DNA of 64,000 nt from contig CABIXY010000010.1 in assembly GCA_902362805.1 (NCBI GenBank), positions 1 to 64,000 on the forward strand, written 5' to 3'. The notes beneath the pieces were generated by a model. The model had not been told where the DNA came from. It searched no databases and saw only the letters and a program-made list of their open reading frames with translations. Source of the stretch: Eubacteriaceae bacterium (GTDB lineage Bacteria; Bacillota; Clostridia; Peptostreptococcales; Anaerovoracaceae). Below, in pieces: positions 53,786 through 62,687 of this stretch; within the stretch, counting starts at the first letter, position 1; every line of letters starts with the position of its first letter. The position numbers were made by a program, and so were the translations under genes.

Positions 53786-54721
53786 TTATTTTGCCGGTTT
53801 GCTGGAAGAAATGAAGTCGATATAAGCCTGCTTCTTCTGCTTGAATTCATCGGTCTTCTTCCATTCCATCAGTTTGCCTTCGTTTTCTTTGATATCGTCC
53901 ACGTGGATGAACTTGCCGGACAGAAGGTCGTGTGCGTGATGTTCTGTCTCTGGATCAAAGTGGAAAGATACCTTTCCGTCTGTAACCTTGATTTCGCCCT
54001 CTAATCCGCAAGCGCAGCAGACAGCTTTTGTCGCGTCGTCATTGAGGTAGAAGTTTCTGCAGTGGCAGTGCGGGCAGATTCCAGGATCGCCGATCCACTT
54101 TGCATTCTCGATATCCTTCGCCGCATTGGCAAGGTCTGCGCCGATCTGATGACTTCTCTTCACCTTCTCATCTTCCATGACGATGCATTTTGACCAAGGG
54201 AACACTTCTGTGTCCACAACAGTCCAAGCTGGAGTCAGAGCCTGGTTGAAGAAGTCACATTGGATTCTCGTTGACCAGTCAGATCCGCCGATGCCGATGT
54301 AGGAAACGACTTTTTCTTTCAGCATTCTCTGATCAGGCATGGTTCCGCCGCTCTCTTCCGCAATCTTGCTGCCGACGATGATCATCGCCTTGTCGTTTCT
54401 AGGTCCCATTCTGTCTGTAATCGTTCTGAACAGTCCGGATGCACCTTTCTCAAAGATTGGAATCGCCCAAACGATACCGTCTGCATCCATCATCTTATCT
54501 CTCAGCCATTCAAAATCGTCTTTGACCGGACAGGCTCCGCCTTTGCCGCTCATCAGACTCATGACGCAGGCTGTGCAGCCTGTGCAATGCTCGATATGTA
54601 ATTCGTTCAGGTTGATAAACTCAACTTCAGCGCCTGCTTCCTTTGCGCCCATGAGAGCTTCTTTACACATAGCGTCGTTGTTGCCGTTTTTGCTTCCGCC
54701 AGAAATTCCTAAAATCTTCAT
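53786..54721 (-). CDS. Flavodoxin-fold FMN oxidoreductase with C-terminal zinc ribbon
   Basis: 311 aa. N-terminal NADPH-dependent FMN-reductase domain (about 1-190): phosphate loop ISGGSKNGNND, a Cys cluster HCTGCTACVM...GGACPVKDD, and IVWAIPIFEKGASGLFRTI. C-terminal module (about 215-311) begins with a four-Cys ribbon, CPHC...CCAC, then beta strands and a Lys-rich tail. In this locus it could reduce the flavone C2-C3 double bond (as the non-OYE flavone reductase of Flavonifractor does) or supply electrons. Strong AAGGAG site; 20 bp before the chalcone-isomerase-like gene. Confidence 0.8.
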   Translation of the reverse strand: MKILGISGGSKNGNNDAMCKEALMGAKEAGAEVEFINLNELHIEHCTGCTACVMSLMSGKGGACPVKDDFEWLRDKMMDADGIVWAIPIFEKGASGLFRTITDRMGPRNDKAMIIVGSKIAEESGGTMPDQRMLKEKVVSYIGIGGSDWSTRIQCDFFNQALTPAWTVVDTEVFPWSKCIVMEDEKVKRSHQIGADLANAAKDIENAKWIGDPGICPHCHCRNFYLNDDATKAVCCACGLEGEIKVTDGKVSFHFDPETEHHAHDLLSGKFIHVDDIKENEGKLMEWKKTDEFKQKKQAYIDFISSSKPAK

Positions 54722-54734
54722 TTTTTAACTCCTT

Positions 54735-54830
54735 AATGGTTCTCGCCCCAATTTCTTGTAGAGAAATTGCTGGGGAGACCTTATGCTTTAAACGCCCAAA
54801 TCTATGATTTGGCTGCGTTTAGTCGTATAA
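54735..54830 (+). repeat. Single copy of the two-hairpin repeat family
   Basis: Begins AATGGTTCT, then CCCCAATTT...AAATTGCTGGGG (hairpin 1), CTTATGCTTT, AAACGCCCAAATC/GATTTGGCTGCGTTT (hairpin 2) and AGTCGTATAA. The same order, on the minus strand, makes up the 52.5-52.9 kb array. Sits between the oxidoreductase and MFS genes. Confidence 0.72.
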
Positions 54831-54875
54831 CTCTAACTTTTCTTTATTTTTCTCAAGGGGCAAATGCCCTTTTGG

Positions 54876-56177
54876 TTATGCTGCTTTGTTGATATCGTCC
54901 TCAGTTCTTCCGATGTAGGTGTCCGGCGTAACCATCATGACTATCAACGCCAGTGCTGCCAACACTCCCAGAACACCGTATGCGATGACGTAAGAGAAAG
55001 TCTGACCGATAATTCCTGTAATCGCTACACCGCAGGCTCCCACTAAAGCGACCATCGGTTTCAGCACCTTGTATGCCATCGGGAAGTCATAACGTCCCCA
55101 GATGGTATTGGCCAGGGAAACCAGGTAGTTGGATGCGCCACCCAGCATCATAGCCAGGAACGGCAGTGACAGGTACTGTGTCGGTCTCGTCGGAATCAGG
55201 TTCAATATGATAGCGACGATGGCGATAACTTGTGTAATCAGGATTGCTTTCTTCGATCCTACATGGGCGTCAAGCTGTCCGCAGAGGTAGCTTCCTAAGC
55301 ATGCCAGCAGACCTGCAATAGCTAACATCTTGATGACTTCGACTTTATCATAACCTGCCTGTAAAAATCTTGGCATGAAGTTGGTCATGATGCCCAGGGA
55401 TAGCAGTTCGAGAACGCCCAGTGAAAATGCCATCTTCCATACGGTAGCGGTTTTGAAAAGCTTGCCCGGCTTCCATACAGAAGTCTTCATGTATTCCAGA
55501 CCCTTGGCAAGTTCTCTGTCAGCTTCTTCTTTGGAGTAAGACTTGTCGTTGTCAGGGTAACAGCCTGCCTGCTCCGGATAGTCTCTGATGAAAGCGAAGG
55601 CGATAACTGCAAAGACTGCCGCTACAACTGCATATACGGTGTAGACTCTTTCCAGTCCGCCAGATTCCAGTATACCTGTCATCAGCGGTGTGGTGATGGA
55701 TGCGGAAAGAGGGAATCCGATGGTGACCCATCCCATGGCGATTCCTTTTTTCTTAGGAAACCAGTTGGAAATCACGTTCATGTTTGCGATATAGCAGAAT
55801 GCCATGCCGCAGATCGTGGAAACTGCCAGGCAGATAAAGTAAATGGTGCTGCTCTGTGCTCTGCCCCAGAAGAAACAGGCTACTGCCGTGATGGCAAGGG
55901 AGATGCCCCATGCAAATCTGATGTTGGTCTTGTTTGTGACAAATCCCCAGAAGGCCGCGCCCAGGACGGAGATTGCCGAACATATTGATGAGAATGCGTA
56001 AAGTGAATTGGTGCTCCATCCTCTGGTCTGCGCAAAAGGTTCAATTACGACATTCAGTGAGTCGTTGATCAATGAACTCTGCAGCAGGATACACAGGAAC
56101 GAAAAGATAATGACGAACCAGCCCTTGGAGCCGAAATTGCTCTTGCTGGCTTTGACTGTGGTAGTTTGGTTGCTCAT
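54876..56177 (-). CDS. Major facilitator (OFA-like) transporter
   Basis: 433 aa, 12 helices with a central loop near residues 195-235. MFS loop-2/3 region FWGFVTNKTNIRFAWGISLA, and motif NWFPKKKGIAMGWVTIGFPL, common in the oxalate/formate-antiporter (OFA) group and its relatives. Probably imports the aromatic substrate of the locus or exchanges it for a product. CGGAGGA ribosome site. Downstream of the LysR gene and in the same direction; the repeat copy separates it from the oxidoreductase. Confidence 0.85.
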   Translation of the reverse strand: MSNQTTTVKASKSNFGSKGWFVIIFSFLCILLQSSLINDSLNVVIEPFAQTRGWSTNSLYAFSSICSAISVLGAAFWGFVTNKTNIRFAWGISLAITAVACFFWGRAQSSTIYFICLAVSTICGMAFCYIANMNVISNWFPKKKGIAMGWVTIGFPLSASITTPLMTGILESGGLERVYTVYAVVAAVFAVIAFAFIRDYPEQAGCYPDNDKSYSKEEADRELAKGLEYMKTSVWKPGKLFKTATVWKMAFSLGVLELLSLGIMTNFMPRFLQAGYDKVEVIKMLAIAGLLACLGSYLCGQLDAHVGSKKAILITQVIAIVAIILNLIPTRPTQYLSLPFLAMMLGGASNYLVSLANTIWGRYDFPMAYKVLKPMVALVGACGVAITGIIGQTFSYVIAYGVLGVLAALALIVMMVTPDTYIGRTEDDINKAA

Positions 56178-56299
56178 AAATAATTCCTCCGATACTTAAG
56201 TTTGTTTTGTGTAGATCACGTTTCAAATAAGTCCGTTAATTTTCTGTCAATTACAAGATACCAAATAATTCGCCCGCCGTAAAATTCAAAAAATTTATG

Positions 56300-56324
56300 T
56301 GCCCATAACCTCAGGTTATGGGCA
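56300..56324 (-). terminator. Hairpin after the LysR gene
   Basis: TGCCCATAACC / GGTTATGGGCA with a 3-nt loop; on the minus strand ATAAATTTTTT follows. Separates LysR from MFS transcription. Confidence 0.8.
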
Positions 56325-56341
56325 TAATGCAATACGTCTGA

Positions 56342-57250
56342 CTATTCTGTTTTGTTTTTTTGGTAGATTTCTTCATACATGTTGTGATAGAAAGTGATGA
56401 TCGGATTGAGATTATCCTTTTTCCAGGCAGCCACCAATCTGACCTTTCCCAGTTCTTCACTTCTATAATATTTGACGTTGGGGCTTCTGGTCACCATGGT
56501 GTCTTCCCTGGCAATGCTGATTCCCCGTCCCATCTCCGCCATCATGTTCATGTGATTCAGATCCACCGCTTGGATCTCTTGAGGCACAAACCCTTCCAGC
56601 ATGCATAATTCCCTAAAATGATCGTAAATCGCAAAGGTCTCTTTTTCGTCCGGGAAAATAATCCTCTGTTTTTCCAAATCCCGAATTTTGATAGTGCGCT
56701 TACGCGTCAGAGGATGTCCCTTCGGGATTAAAAAACCCAGTGGCGTCTCAGCCACTTCCTCATAAAGAACGCCTTTCACCAACTGCGCTTCTTCCTCATA
56801 CGTCACTACCATATCCGCTGTGCCATCCTCCAGCCAGCCGCGCAAGTCGCGAAAGCCGCCTGTCAGCTTCTCAATTTCAATCTTCGGGTAACTATCATCG
56901 ATATGGTTTAGGACTTCCCGCGTGATTTCATTGAAAATCTGACCGAAGAGCAAACCGATGGTCAGATGTCCCTCCTGACCCGATTCTGCCCGGCGGGCTT
57001 TGTCGATAACGCCATCTAAAATCTCTTCCATCTTCTGAAATTCACAGAGCATCACTGCTCCCGCCGGCGTCAGTTTCACCTTGCTGCGCTTAGTATCGCG
57101 GAAAAAAAGCTTCATGCCGCACTCTTCTTCCAAAGCGGCGATGTTTTTGGACAGCGCTGGCTGTGAAATATACAGTTTCTCCGCCGCTCTCGTGAAGTTC
57201 AGGCATTTTGCTGCTTCCATAAAGCACTGAGATTTCATATCTATAAACAT
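56342..57250 (-). CDS. LysR-family transcriptional regulator of the chalcone-isomerase locus
   Basis: 302 aa. LysR helix-turn-helix (MEAAKCLNFTRAAEKLYISQ, PALSKNIAALEEECGMKLFF) and effector domain. In the same direction as the MFS-oxidoreductase-isomerase-propeller genes and first in order, but with its own terminator. Probable activator of the operon in response to a flavonoid-like ligand; this role is inferred from position. Confidence 0.87.
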   Translation of the reverse strand: MFIDMKSQCFMEAAKCLNFTRAAEKLYISQPALSKNIAALEEECGMKLFFRDTKRSKVKLTPAGAVMLCEFQKMEEILDGVIDKARRAESGQEGHLTIGLLFGQIFNEITREVLNHIDDSYPKIEIEKLTGGFRDLRGWLEDGTADMVVTYEEEAQLVKGVLYEEVAETPLGFLIPKGHPLTRKRTIKIRDLEKQRIIFPDEKETFAIYDHFRELCMLEGFVPQEIQAVDLNHMNMMAEMGRGISIAREDTMVTRSPNVKYYRSEELGKVRLVAAWKKDNLNPIITFYHNMYEEIYQKNKTE

Positions 57251-57405
57251 ACTGTCACCTCTCCGCTATCTCTGAAAAAAGGAATCCGTCAATCCGGCAC
57301 AAATCCTCTATTTTTAATACCTGAGCGCCGGATTGGCGCACTGTTAAACCAACTTCAACAGTACAGCCATACTTTATATGTAATAAAGCAGCCTCTGCCA
57401 AATAT

Positions 57406-58113
57406 CTAAAGCAGCAGCACGTCGAAGCTTCCCCACAGAAACACCAGATAAACACCCGCCGCGCCTGAGATATAGGGAACCATGGCTATGGTATCGCTGC
57501 GTTTGATTTTTTTACGAGCTAAAAGCCAGATCAAATGGGCTGCGCTGAACAATGTCGTCATCACGAAGATGACCAAAATGCCGCTGGTTCCCGCAATCAG
57601 ACCCAGACTGGCAAAAAGCTTAATGTCTCCGCCGCCCAAGGTCTCCCGCTTGTAGGCCATCTTGCCCAGAATGGCGACAAACCCCATGATGCCAAAGCCC
57701 AAAGCGCCGCCGATTAGACAATCCAGCCAGCTGCCGTGAAAAGGAATAAACCCTAACGCAGTCAAAGCCAGGAGAATAATTAACTGATCCGGTACGATAC
57801 GGTATTTCTGATCTGCAATAGCCATTTCCAGCAACAGCCAAAGTGCGCAGATTCCTGCTACAGCGAACTGCCAGTCATCTATGACCATTTTAATCCCCAA
57901 TACGACAAAAAGCATGGTAAAAATAAATTTCCACGGATAGCTTTTCACTCTCTGCGTATAAGGGTCGAGCAATTCCTGCGATGGTTTTTCCCCATAGTCA
58001 CAAAGCCACGCGGCTGGCATCTTATTAAAAAAGTACACAGCGCCATTGCCGGCAAAAATTCCCACCAGAATTGCCGACAGGCACTTGATTCCAATTAGCA
58101 ATGCATCCGTCAT
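57406..58113 (-). CDS. A24-family prepilin peptidase
   Basis: 235 aa, about 7 helices. The aspartyl protease residues are in ADQKYRIVPDQL and the GGGDIK motif. It lacks the N-terminal methylase Cys quartet of classical PilD, so it is a TadV/CpaA- or archaeal-like short form, though with an unusual ~70-residue N-terminus (MPAAWLCDYGEKPSQELLD). Processes type IV/Tad-like prepilins in the membrane. No other pilus genes in the window. Confidence 0.85.
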   Translation of the reverse strand: MTDALLIGIKCLSAILVGIFAGNGAVYFFNKMPAAWLCDYGEKPSQELLDPYTQRVKSYPWKFIFTMLFVVLGIKMVIDDWQFAVAGICALWLLLEMAIADQKYRIVPDQLIILLALTALGFIPFHGSWLDCLIGGALGFGIMGFVAILGKMAYKRETLGGGDIKLFASLGLIAGTSGILVIFVMTTLFSAAHLIWLLARKKIKRSDTIAMVPYISGAAGVYLVFLWGSFDVLLL

Positions 58114-58305
58114 CTCTAAACCCTTCCTCTTATATCTCCTTTTGTTATCACCATTATGCTACCATATTTTTACATGTTATACAACCGGAATATACAAAAA
58201 ATAAACAAATGTACAAGTTTTCAATCTGTCACGGGGGTTGTAACCCCCTCCTATTGCTATATAATTGACCATAGTGTTGAAAAATAACTACAATGGGAGG
58301 ACGGA

Positions 58306-59715
58306 ATGGATTTTATTCACTTTGACTACATGAGTCTGCTATTTAACCCCTTTGTGCTGATGTTCGTCACCATCGCTTTGGGTCTGCTATTCGGTAAAAT
58401 CAAGTTTGGCAAGTTTAGCTTTGGTGCATCGGGCGCTTTATTTGTAGGTCTGGTCATCGGCTGGATTGTTTACAAATACGCAAACGGCGCCTATGAATCG
58501 GGCGACGAAAGTGCGGCAGGTTTTGCCGCAGCGGCCACCATTTTCTCTGGAAACGGCGGCAAACTGATTCACACCAACTTCTTTTCTACCTCTTTGATTT
58601 TCTTCGTAGCGGCAGTAGGCCTGCTGGCAGCAAAGGATTTGGGCATCGTTCTCAGAAAATATGGTGCCAAGTTCGTCATACTAGGTCTGGTAATCACTTT
58701 AGTCGGTGCCGGTGCCACTTACGGCGCGACAGCCATCGTCAAAGGAACCAACGCCTATGCGGTATCCGGCGTCTACACCGGCGCTTTGACCAGTTCTCCC
58801 GGCCTCGCTTCTGCACTGGAAACGTCAGAAAAGCATGCAGAAGATGTGGCTTCAGACTACGAGACTTTGTCTGCGGAGGAAAAAGCTGCCGTCATCGACG
58901 TTATCAATATCAGCGACGATTATAATCTGAAGGCCTCTGAAGTTAAAACTTTGGATGAAGGTATGACAGCTGCCTATGCATCCAATGCCGCCGGGCAGGT
59001 GGGCATGGGGTACGCCGTCGGTTACCCTTTTGGTGTCATTGTCGTTATCTTAGCAGTCAACTTTCTAAATGTCATCTTCCGTTTTGATGTGGAGGAAGAA
59101 AAGCGAAGGTACGCCTTGGAGATGGCGCAAGCGAAAAAAGACATCAAGGTCAAGGAGATTCCAACGACGCCTTTCAATATTCTGTCCTTCGCCATCGTAT
59201 GTTTTGCAGGCTACCTGCTGGGGAACCTGAATATCTATATGGGTCCTCTGGGTTATGTCAGCCTGGAATCCACCGGCGGTGTTCTTATCGCCTCTCTGGC
59301 TCTCGGATACATCGGCAAAATCGGTCCCCTTTCTTTTAGGATGGATCCGAAAACTCTGGCCACGGTCAGAGAACTGGGGCTGGTTTTCTTCCTGTCCATC
59401 GTAGGTCTCAACTACGGTTACGGCGCAATCACCGCCTTAGCTGGTGCAGGCCTGACTCTCGCCATCGTATCTATTATTGTCGGACTGCTGGCAATTCTGG
59501 TCGGATTCGTTCTGGGACGCTACGTATTTAAACTCAATTGGGTAATGCTCTGCGGTGCAATCTGCGGGGGCATGACCTCCACTCCAGGGCTGGGTGCTGC
59601 CACTGATGCACTGGGCAGCGACGATCCCGGCGCAGGCTACGGTGCAACTTATCCGTTCGCCTTGTTCGGTATGATCATCTTTACCATTATCATGTTCAAA
59701 CTGCCAATCTTATAA
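58306..59715 (+). CDS. AspT/YidE/YbjL-type transporter
   Basis: 469 aa. Two AsT (duplication) domains; the hallmark VYTGALTSSPGLASALE occurs in the first half and GAICGGMTSTPGLGAATDAL in the second. Five or so helices in each half and a central soluble loop (about 175-235 and 265-285) without TrkA_C domains. Family members exchange aspartate/alanine or succinate-like acids. Good TGGGAGGA site. Monocistronic. Confidence 0.82.
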   Translation: MDFIHFDYMSLLFNPFVLMFVTIALGLLFGKIKFGKFSFGASGALFVGLVIGWIVYKYANGAYESGDESAAGFAAAATIFSGNGGKLIHTNFFSTSLIFFVAAVGLLAAKDLGIVLRKYGAKFVILGLVITLVGAGATYGATAIVKGTNAYAVSGVYTGALTSSPGLASALETSEKHAEDVASDYETLSAEEKAAVIDVINISDDYNLKASEVKTLDEGMTAAYASNAAGQVGMGYAVGYPFGVIVVILAVNFLNVIFRFDVEEEKRRYALEMAQAKKDIKVKEIPTTPFNILSFAIVCFAGYLLGNLNIYMGPLGYVSLESTGGVLIASLALGYIGKIGPLSFRMDPKTLATVRELGLVFFLSIVGLNYGYGAITALAGAGLTLAIVSIIVGLLAILVGFVLGRYVFKLNWVMLCGAICGGMTSTPGLGAATDALGSDDPGAGYGATYPFALFGMIIFTIIMFKLPIL

Positions 59716-59818
59716 TGGAGTTGCCCCAATTTGCGAAGCTAATTGCTGGGAACTCTTTATGCTTTAGCGTCCCGCAAGCGTCAGCAAGTGGCTAGACGCT
59801 AGTCGTATCATGGTTCTG
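59714..59818 (+). repeat. Single copy of the two-hairpin repeat family
   Basis: AATGGAGTTGCCCCAATTT...AATTGCTGGG (hairpin 1), TTTATGCTTT, AGCGTC...GACGCT (hairpin 2, AGCGTCCCGCAAGCGTC start), AGTCGTATCA and ATGGTTCTG. Starts within the transporter stop codon region, so it forms the 3' end of that transcript. Confidence 0.68.
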
Positions 59819-59838
59819 TCCTAAATCTTTGAAAACAC

Positions 59839-59882
59839 AAACACATCTTGAGAATGCTTTCATTCAAAAGATGTGTTTTTTA
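59839..59882 (+). terminator. Terminator of the AspT-like gene
   Basis: AAACACATCTT / AAGATGTGTTT stem followed by TTTATT. Confidence 0.88.
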
Positions 59883-59964
59883 TTAGGTCTTTCGTTTCAG
59901 CAAAGACCGCGAAGACAGTTCACTATACCCCGTCCAGGTATGTCACAAGGTGTGGATCACAAAA

Positions 59965-60234
59965 ATGCCATATTTCACTATTTTTTTGCGAGTTCTGGCG
60001 AATTTTTGCATCTATTCCATGGTTACAGACACCTACGTACCGCAATACGCTCAGCTCAGCAGGAAAAATCATCAAAATTCATATAGTTCATTCTTATTAT
60101 ATGCGTTACCTGGCTATTTTTTTATGAATTTTTGCCTATTTGAGGACCAATATGCCCCTGATCTCTTTTAACATCTGCCATATTTCCTTATTTTTTTGAG
60201 TTTTATGGCAGATTTGATAATCTGGGGCAGTATC
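59965..60234. repeat. AT-rich hairpin repeats in a gene-free stretch
   Basis: TGCCATATTTC(A/C)(C/T)TATTTTTTTG is found at 59966 and again at 60176. The second copy sits in a nested palindrome: ATCTGCCATA / TATGGCAGAT inside TGCCCC-t-GAT / ATC-t-GGGGCA (60152-60234). A weaker related piece (TGGCTATTTTTTTATGAATTTTTGCC) lies at 60112. The remaining 59883-60376 sequence shows no gene; small frames there lack ribosome sites. Confidence 0.55.
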
Positions 60235-60376
60235 CTCTCGATGCCTCTTGCGCAATCACAAGCGACACACTAATCTTTGACATACTTATCGATTACCTTC
60301 TGCGTTTTTTTTCGAGTCATCATGTACTCTGATGATTTCCAGGATCAAAGCCGCATAGTTGCAGATGCAGACCTCC

Positions 60377-60973
60377 TCAATGGCTGCTTTCTTCCATCAC
60401 ATCTGCCAGACGATTGACGAAAATCGCTGCCTCTTCGTCCAGGTTCGGCAATAGTTTGCGTGCCAGTGCCTCGATTTCAAGTAGCTCAGCCTTCTCCTGA
60501 TGATTCGACGTAGCATTAATCGCATAGTTTCTGTAAAGGTGGATATAGCGATTGACCAGGCATTTCCAAAATCGTTTTTCTTTTGCGGTGTGCACCGTCT
60601 GGTCATAATCACTGTGCATATACAAGGCGGTGATAAAGCTATGGGCGTAACACAATTTAGCAGTAATTTCTATATCTGCCTCCTGCCCCTTGTCCAATTC
60701 TGCAAAGTGATCCAGGGCATACTGCAGGCAGTCAGTGACCTCTTCAACGCATTGCGCCCTGTCTTCCGGGTTTTTCTTAAGCTGCCGGAAAGTCTCCAGG
60801 GCATCTCCATCTGCCTTCTCCTGCATCTTCCACTCAGCTTTCACACGCCGGTTATAATATTCGTCGTCCAGAATTTCTTTCTTTTCTATGTCATAGCCGA
60901 TGGTAATGCGCACGATGACCAAAACCAATACTGCAATCAGCGCCACCATGGAAAAAATAATTTGTTTCTTCAT
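60377..60973 (-). CDS. Membrane-anchored hypothetical protein
   Basis: 198 aa: one N-terminal helix (IIFSMVALIAVLVLVIVRI) and a soluble, helix-rich domain with TPR-like spacing (LQYALDHFAELDKG, ALARKLLPNLDEEAA). Not recognised as a family. In the same direction as, and 35 bp after, the M1 peptidase gene, so probably co-transcribed and possibly functionally linked. Confidence 0.65.
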   Translation of the reverse strand: MKKQIIFSMVALIAVLVLVIVRITIGYDIEKKEILDDEYYNRRVKAEWKMQEKADGDALETFRQLKKNPEDRAQCVEEVTDCLQYALDHFAELDKGQEADIEITAKLCYAHSFITALYMHSDYDQTVHTAKEKRFWKCLVNRYIHLYRNYAINATSNHQEKAELLEIEALARKLLPNLDEEAAIFVNRLADVMEESSH

Positions 60974-61008
60974 CCAATCCGTCTCCTTCTGACTATAGGA
61001 TACCGCCT

Positions 61009-62553
61009 TTAGCTGGAGGTTTCAATGTATTTGTCTATTACCTTCTGGGTTTTAGCAGAGTCGTCATACTTCTTGATGATTTTTAAGAAGTCTTCTCCCG
61101 TAGCGATTTTAAGACAGTAAGTCCTATAATATTCCTTCATCGCTTCGTAGAAGTTTTCCTCGCCCATAGATTTTTTCAATTCGTAGAGGAACAGCGCTCC
61201 ATCCTGATAAACAGTCCATGAGTAATCGTCAGGTTCCTTGTACTCATCATAGGCTTTATTGATCGGAAACTGATCCTCATCTGCATATTGCAGATGCTCC
61301 TCGACGTCTTTTTCCGTTTCGTAAAAGATAACCGAACTGCCGTAATCCTGAAACCGTTTTTCATCTGATGCCATGGCGTTCTTCAAGCTATCTGGTCGCG
61401 AGAGTCCGAAAACCATGCTTTCGCAGAATTCGGCAAAGCTTTCATCCAGCCACGGTTCCTCAAACTGATCGTTTCCCACTGCCCCGTAGAACCACTGGTG
61501 CGCTGTTTCATGCGCGACCAAAAGGCATAGCTCGCTGTAGCCTCCATTTTTATCAAGCTGAGACACGATGTCTTCCGCCGGAGCGATATCCGGCAGACCA
61601 ACCAGAATCAATCCCGGATATTCCATTCCTCCTTCGTCAAAGCACTGAACCATATCCAGTTCCTCGTAAGGATATTTACCGAACCTTTCCGTAAACAGCT
61701 TTACTGCATCCTTCGCCGCCTTCATGGCATAGTCGTTATATCTCCCAGCTCCGTCGTACTGCAAGGTATAATGATTGATTTTCACGCCTTCTGCCGTTTC
61801 TGTTTTCACATCCATGTTATTGGAAGCCGTAATGACCATATCCCGCATGTTTTCTGCCGTAATCGTCGTAATCCCGTCCTCCGTCTTCTCTTCACCGCTG
61901 GCAGCGATCATAAAGTCTTTTTCTGTTTCCAGTCGCACCCGGTAGTCGGTGACGTTGTTGCAGGTGGATTCTGCGCCAGAAATATATGGCGGTGTCTTCC
62001 ATTTTCCGGCCTCATACATTGCAAGCTGCGGAAAGCAGAAAGACAATAGGTAGTTCTGCCGCTTTCCCGCCTGATAATAACCGAATCGATCTCTGACCTT
62101 CGGTATGTCGGTCAGGTAATCCACCTTTAGAGAGATGGACTGGCCCGGTTTCAATTTTTTATCCTGAAGCTTCACATAAATCACAGAAGGGTCTCTCGCA
62201 ACAGAAGATTCCATCTGGTTACCGTTCACAGTTACGCTGTGGATTTCACTCTTTCCCTTTTTCTGTTCTTTCAGAATGGACGCAGCATAATTGCGGATGC
62301 AGATGTCGGGAATCGTCTCTTTCGTATGGTTAGTCAAATCTATGATTACAGTTCCCGACAAGGTCTTTTTCTCCGTATCTAATTTTAAATCCATAGTATA
62401 CTTGTCCACATCAACACCTGTCCCCTTTTGGCTGACGGGGTGACTTTCTCCCTCGCTGCTTTTTGCTGTGTTATCACCGCTGCAGCCAGCTATAGCCATT
62501 GTAAACAGACAGGCAGAGACTACCAACAGCAGAATTTTTCGATTCCTATTCAT
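61009..62553 (-). CDS. M1-family zinc metallopeptidase, lipoprotein
   Basis: 514 aa from ATG 62553 (AAAGGAG upstream; a GTG 9 nt earlier is worse spaced). Lipobox-like LFTMAIAGCSG, lipidated Cys near 23. N-terminal beta domain (about 50-240), then the gluzincin site HETAHQWF with the third ligand in DESFAEFCE, and a helical C-terminus. The GxMEN exopeptidase motif is replaced by EGGMEYPGL, so aminopeptidase specificity is uncertain. Surface-bound peptidase. Confidence 0.88.
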   Translation of the reverse strand: MNRNRKILLLVVSACLFTMAIAGCSGDNTAKSSEGESHPVSQKGTGVDVDKYTMDLKLDTEKKTLSGTVIIDLTNHTKETIPDICIRNYAASILKEQKKGKSEIHSVTVNGNQMESSVARDPSVIYVKLQDKKLKPGQSISLKVDYLTDIPKVRDRFGYYQAGKRQNYLLSFCFPQLAMYEAGKWKTPPYISGAESTCNNVTDYRVRLETEKDFMIAASGEEKTEDGITTITAENMRDMVITASNNMDVKTETAEGVKINHYTLQYDGAGRYNDYAMKAAKDAVKLFTERFGKYPYEELDMVQCFDEGGMEYPGLILVGLPDIAPAEDIVSQLDKNGGYSELCLLVAHETAHQWFYGAVGNDQFEEPWLDESFAEFCESMVFGLSRPDSLKNAMASDEKRFQDYGSSVIFYETEKDVEEHLQYADEDQFPINKAYDEYKEPDDYSWTVYQDGALFLYELKKSMGEENFYEAMKEYYRTYCLKIATGEDFLKIIKKYDDSAKTQKVIDKYIETSS

Positions 62554-62687
62554 TTTAAACACTCCTTTCTTTCTCTTATTTTACCTCATAACTGCGGTCT
62601 CTGCCTTTTGATGTTGTAAACAGCAAAGTTAAATGTAGTAAATCGGTAAAAAATATGATAAGATACCCCTATAAAAGGAGAACTGTG

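Noticed and set aside
57255..57455. Small minus-strand ORF between the LysR and prepilin peptidase genes
   Set aside because: No ribosome binding site, overlaps the prepilin peptidase 3' end, unusual Cys-rich composition; most likely chance.
59829..60171. Three overlapping short plus-strand ORFs
   Set aside because: No ribosome sites, low-complexity AT-rich sequence containing repeats and palindromes, and they start inside or next to a terminator.
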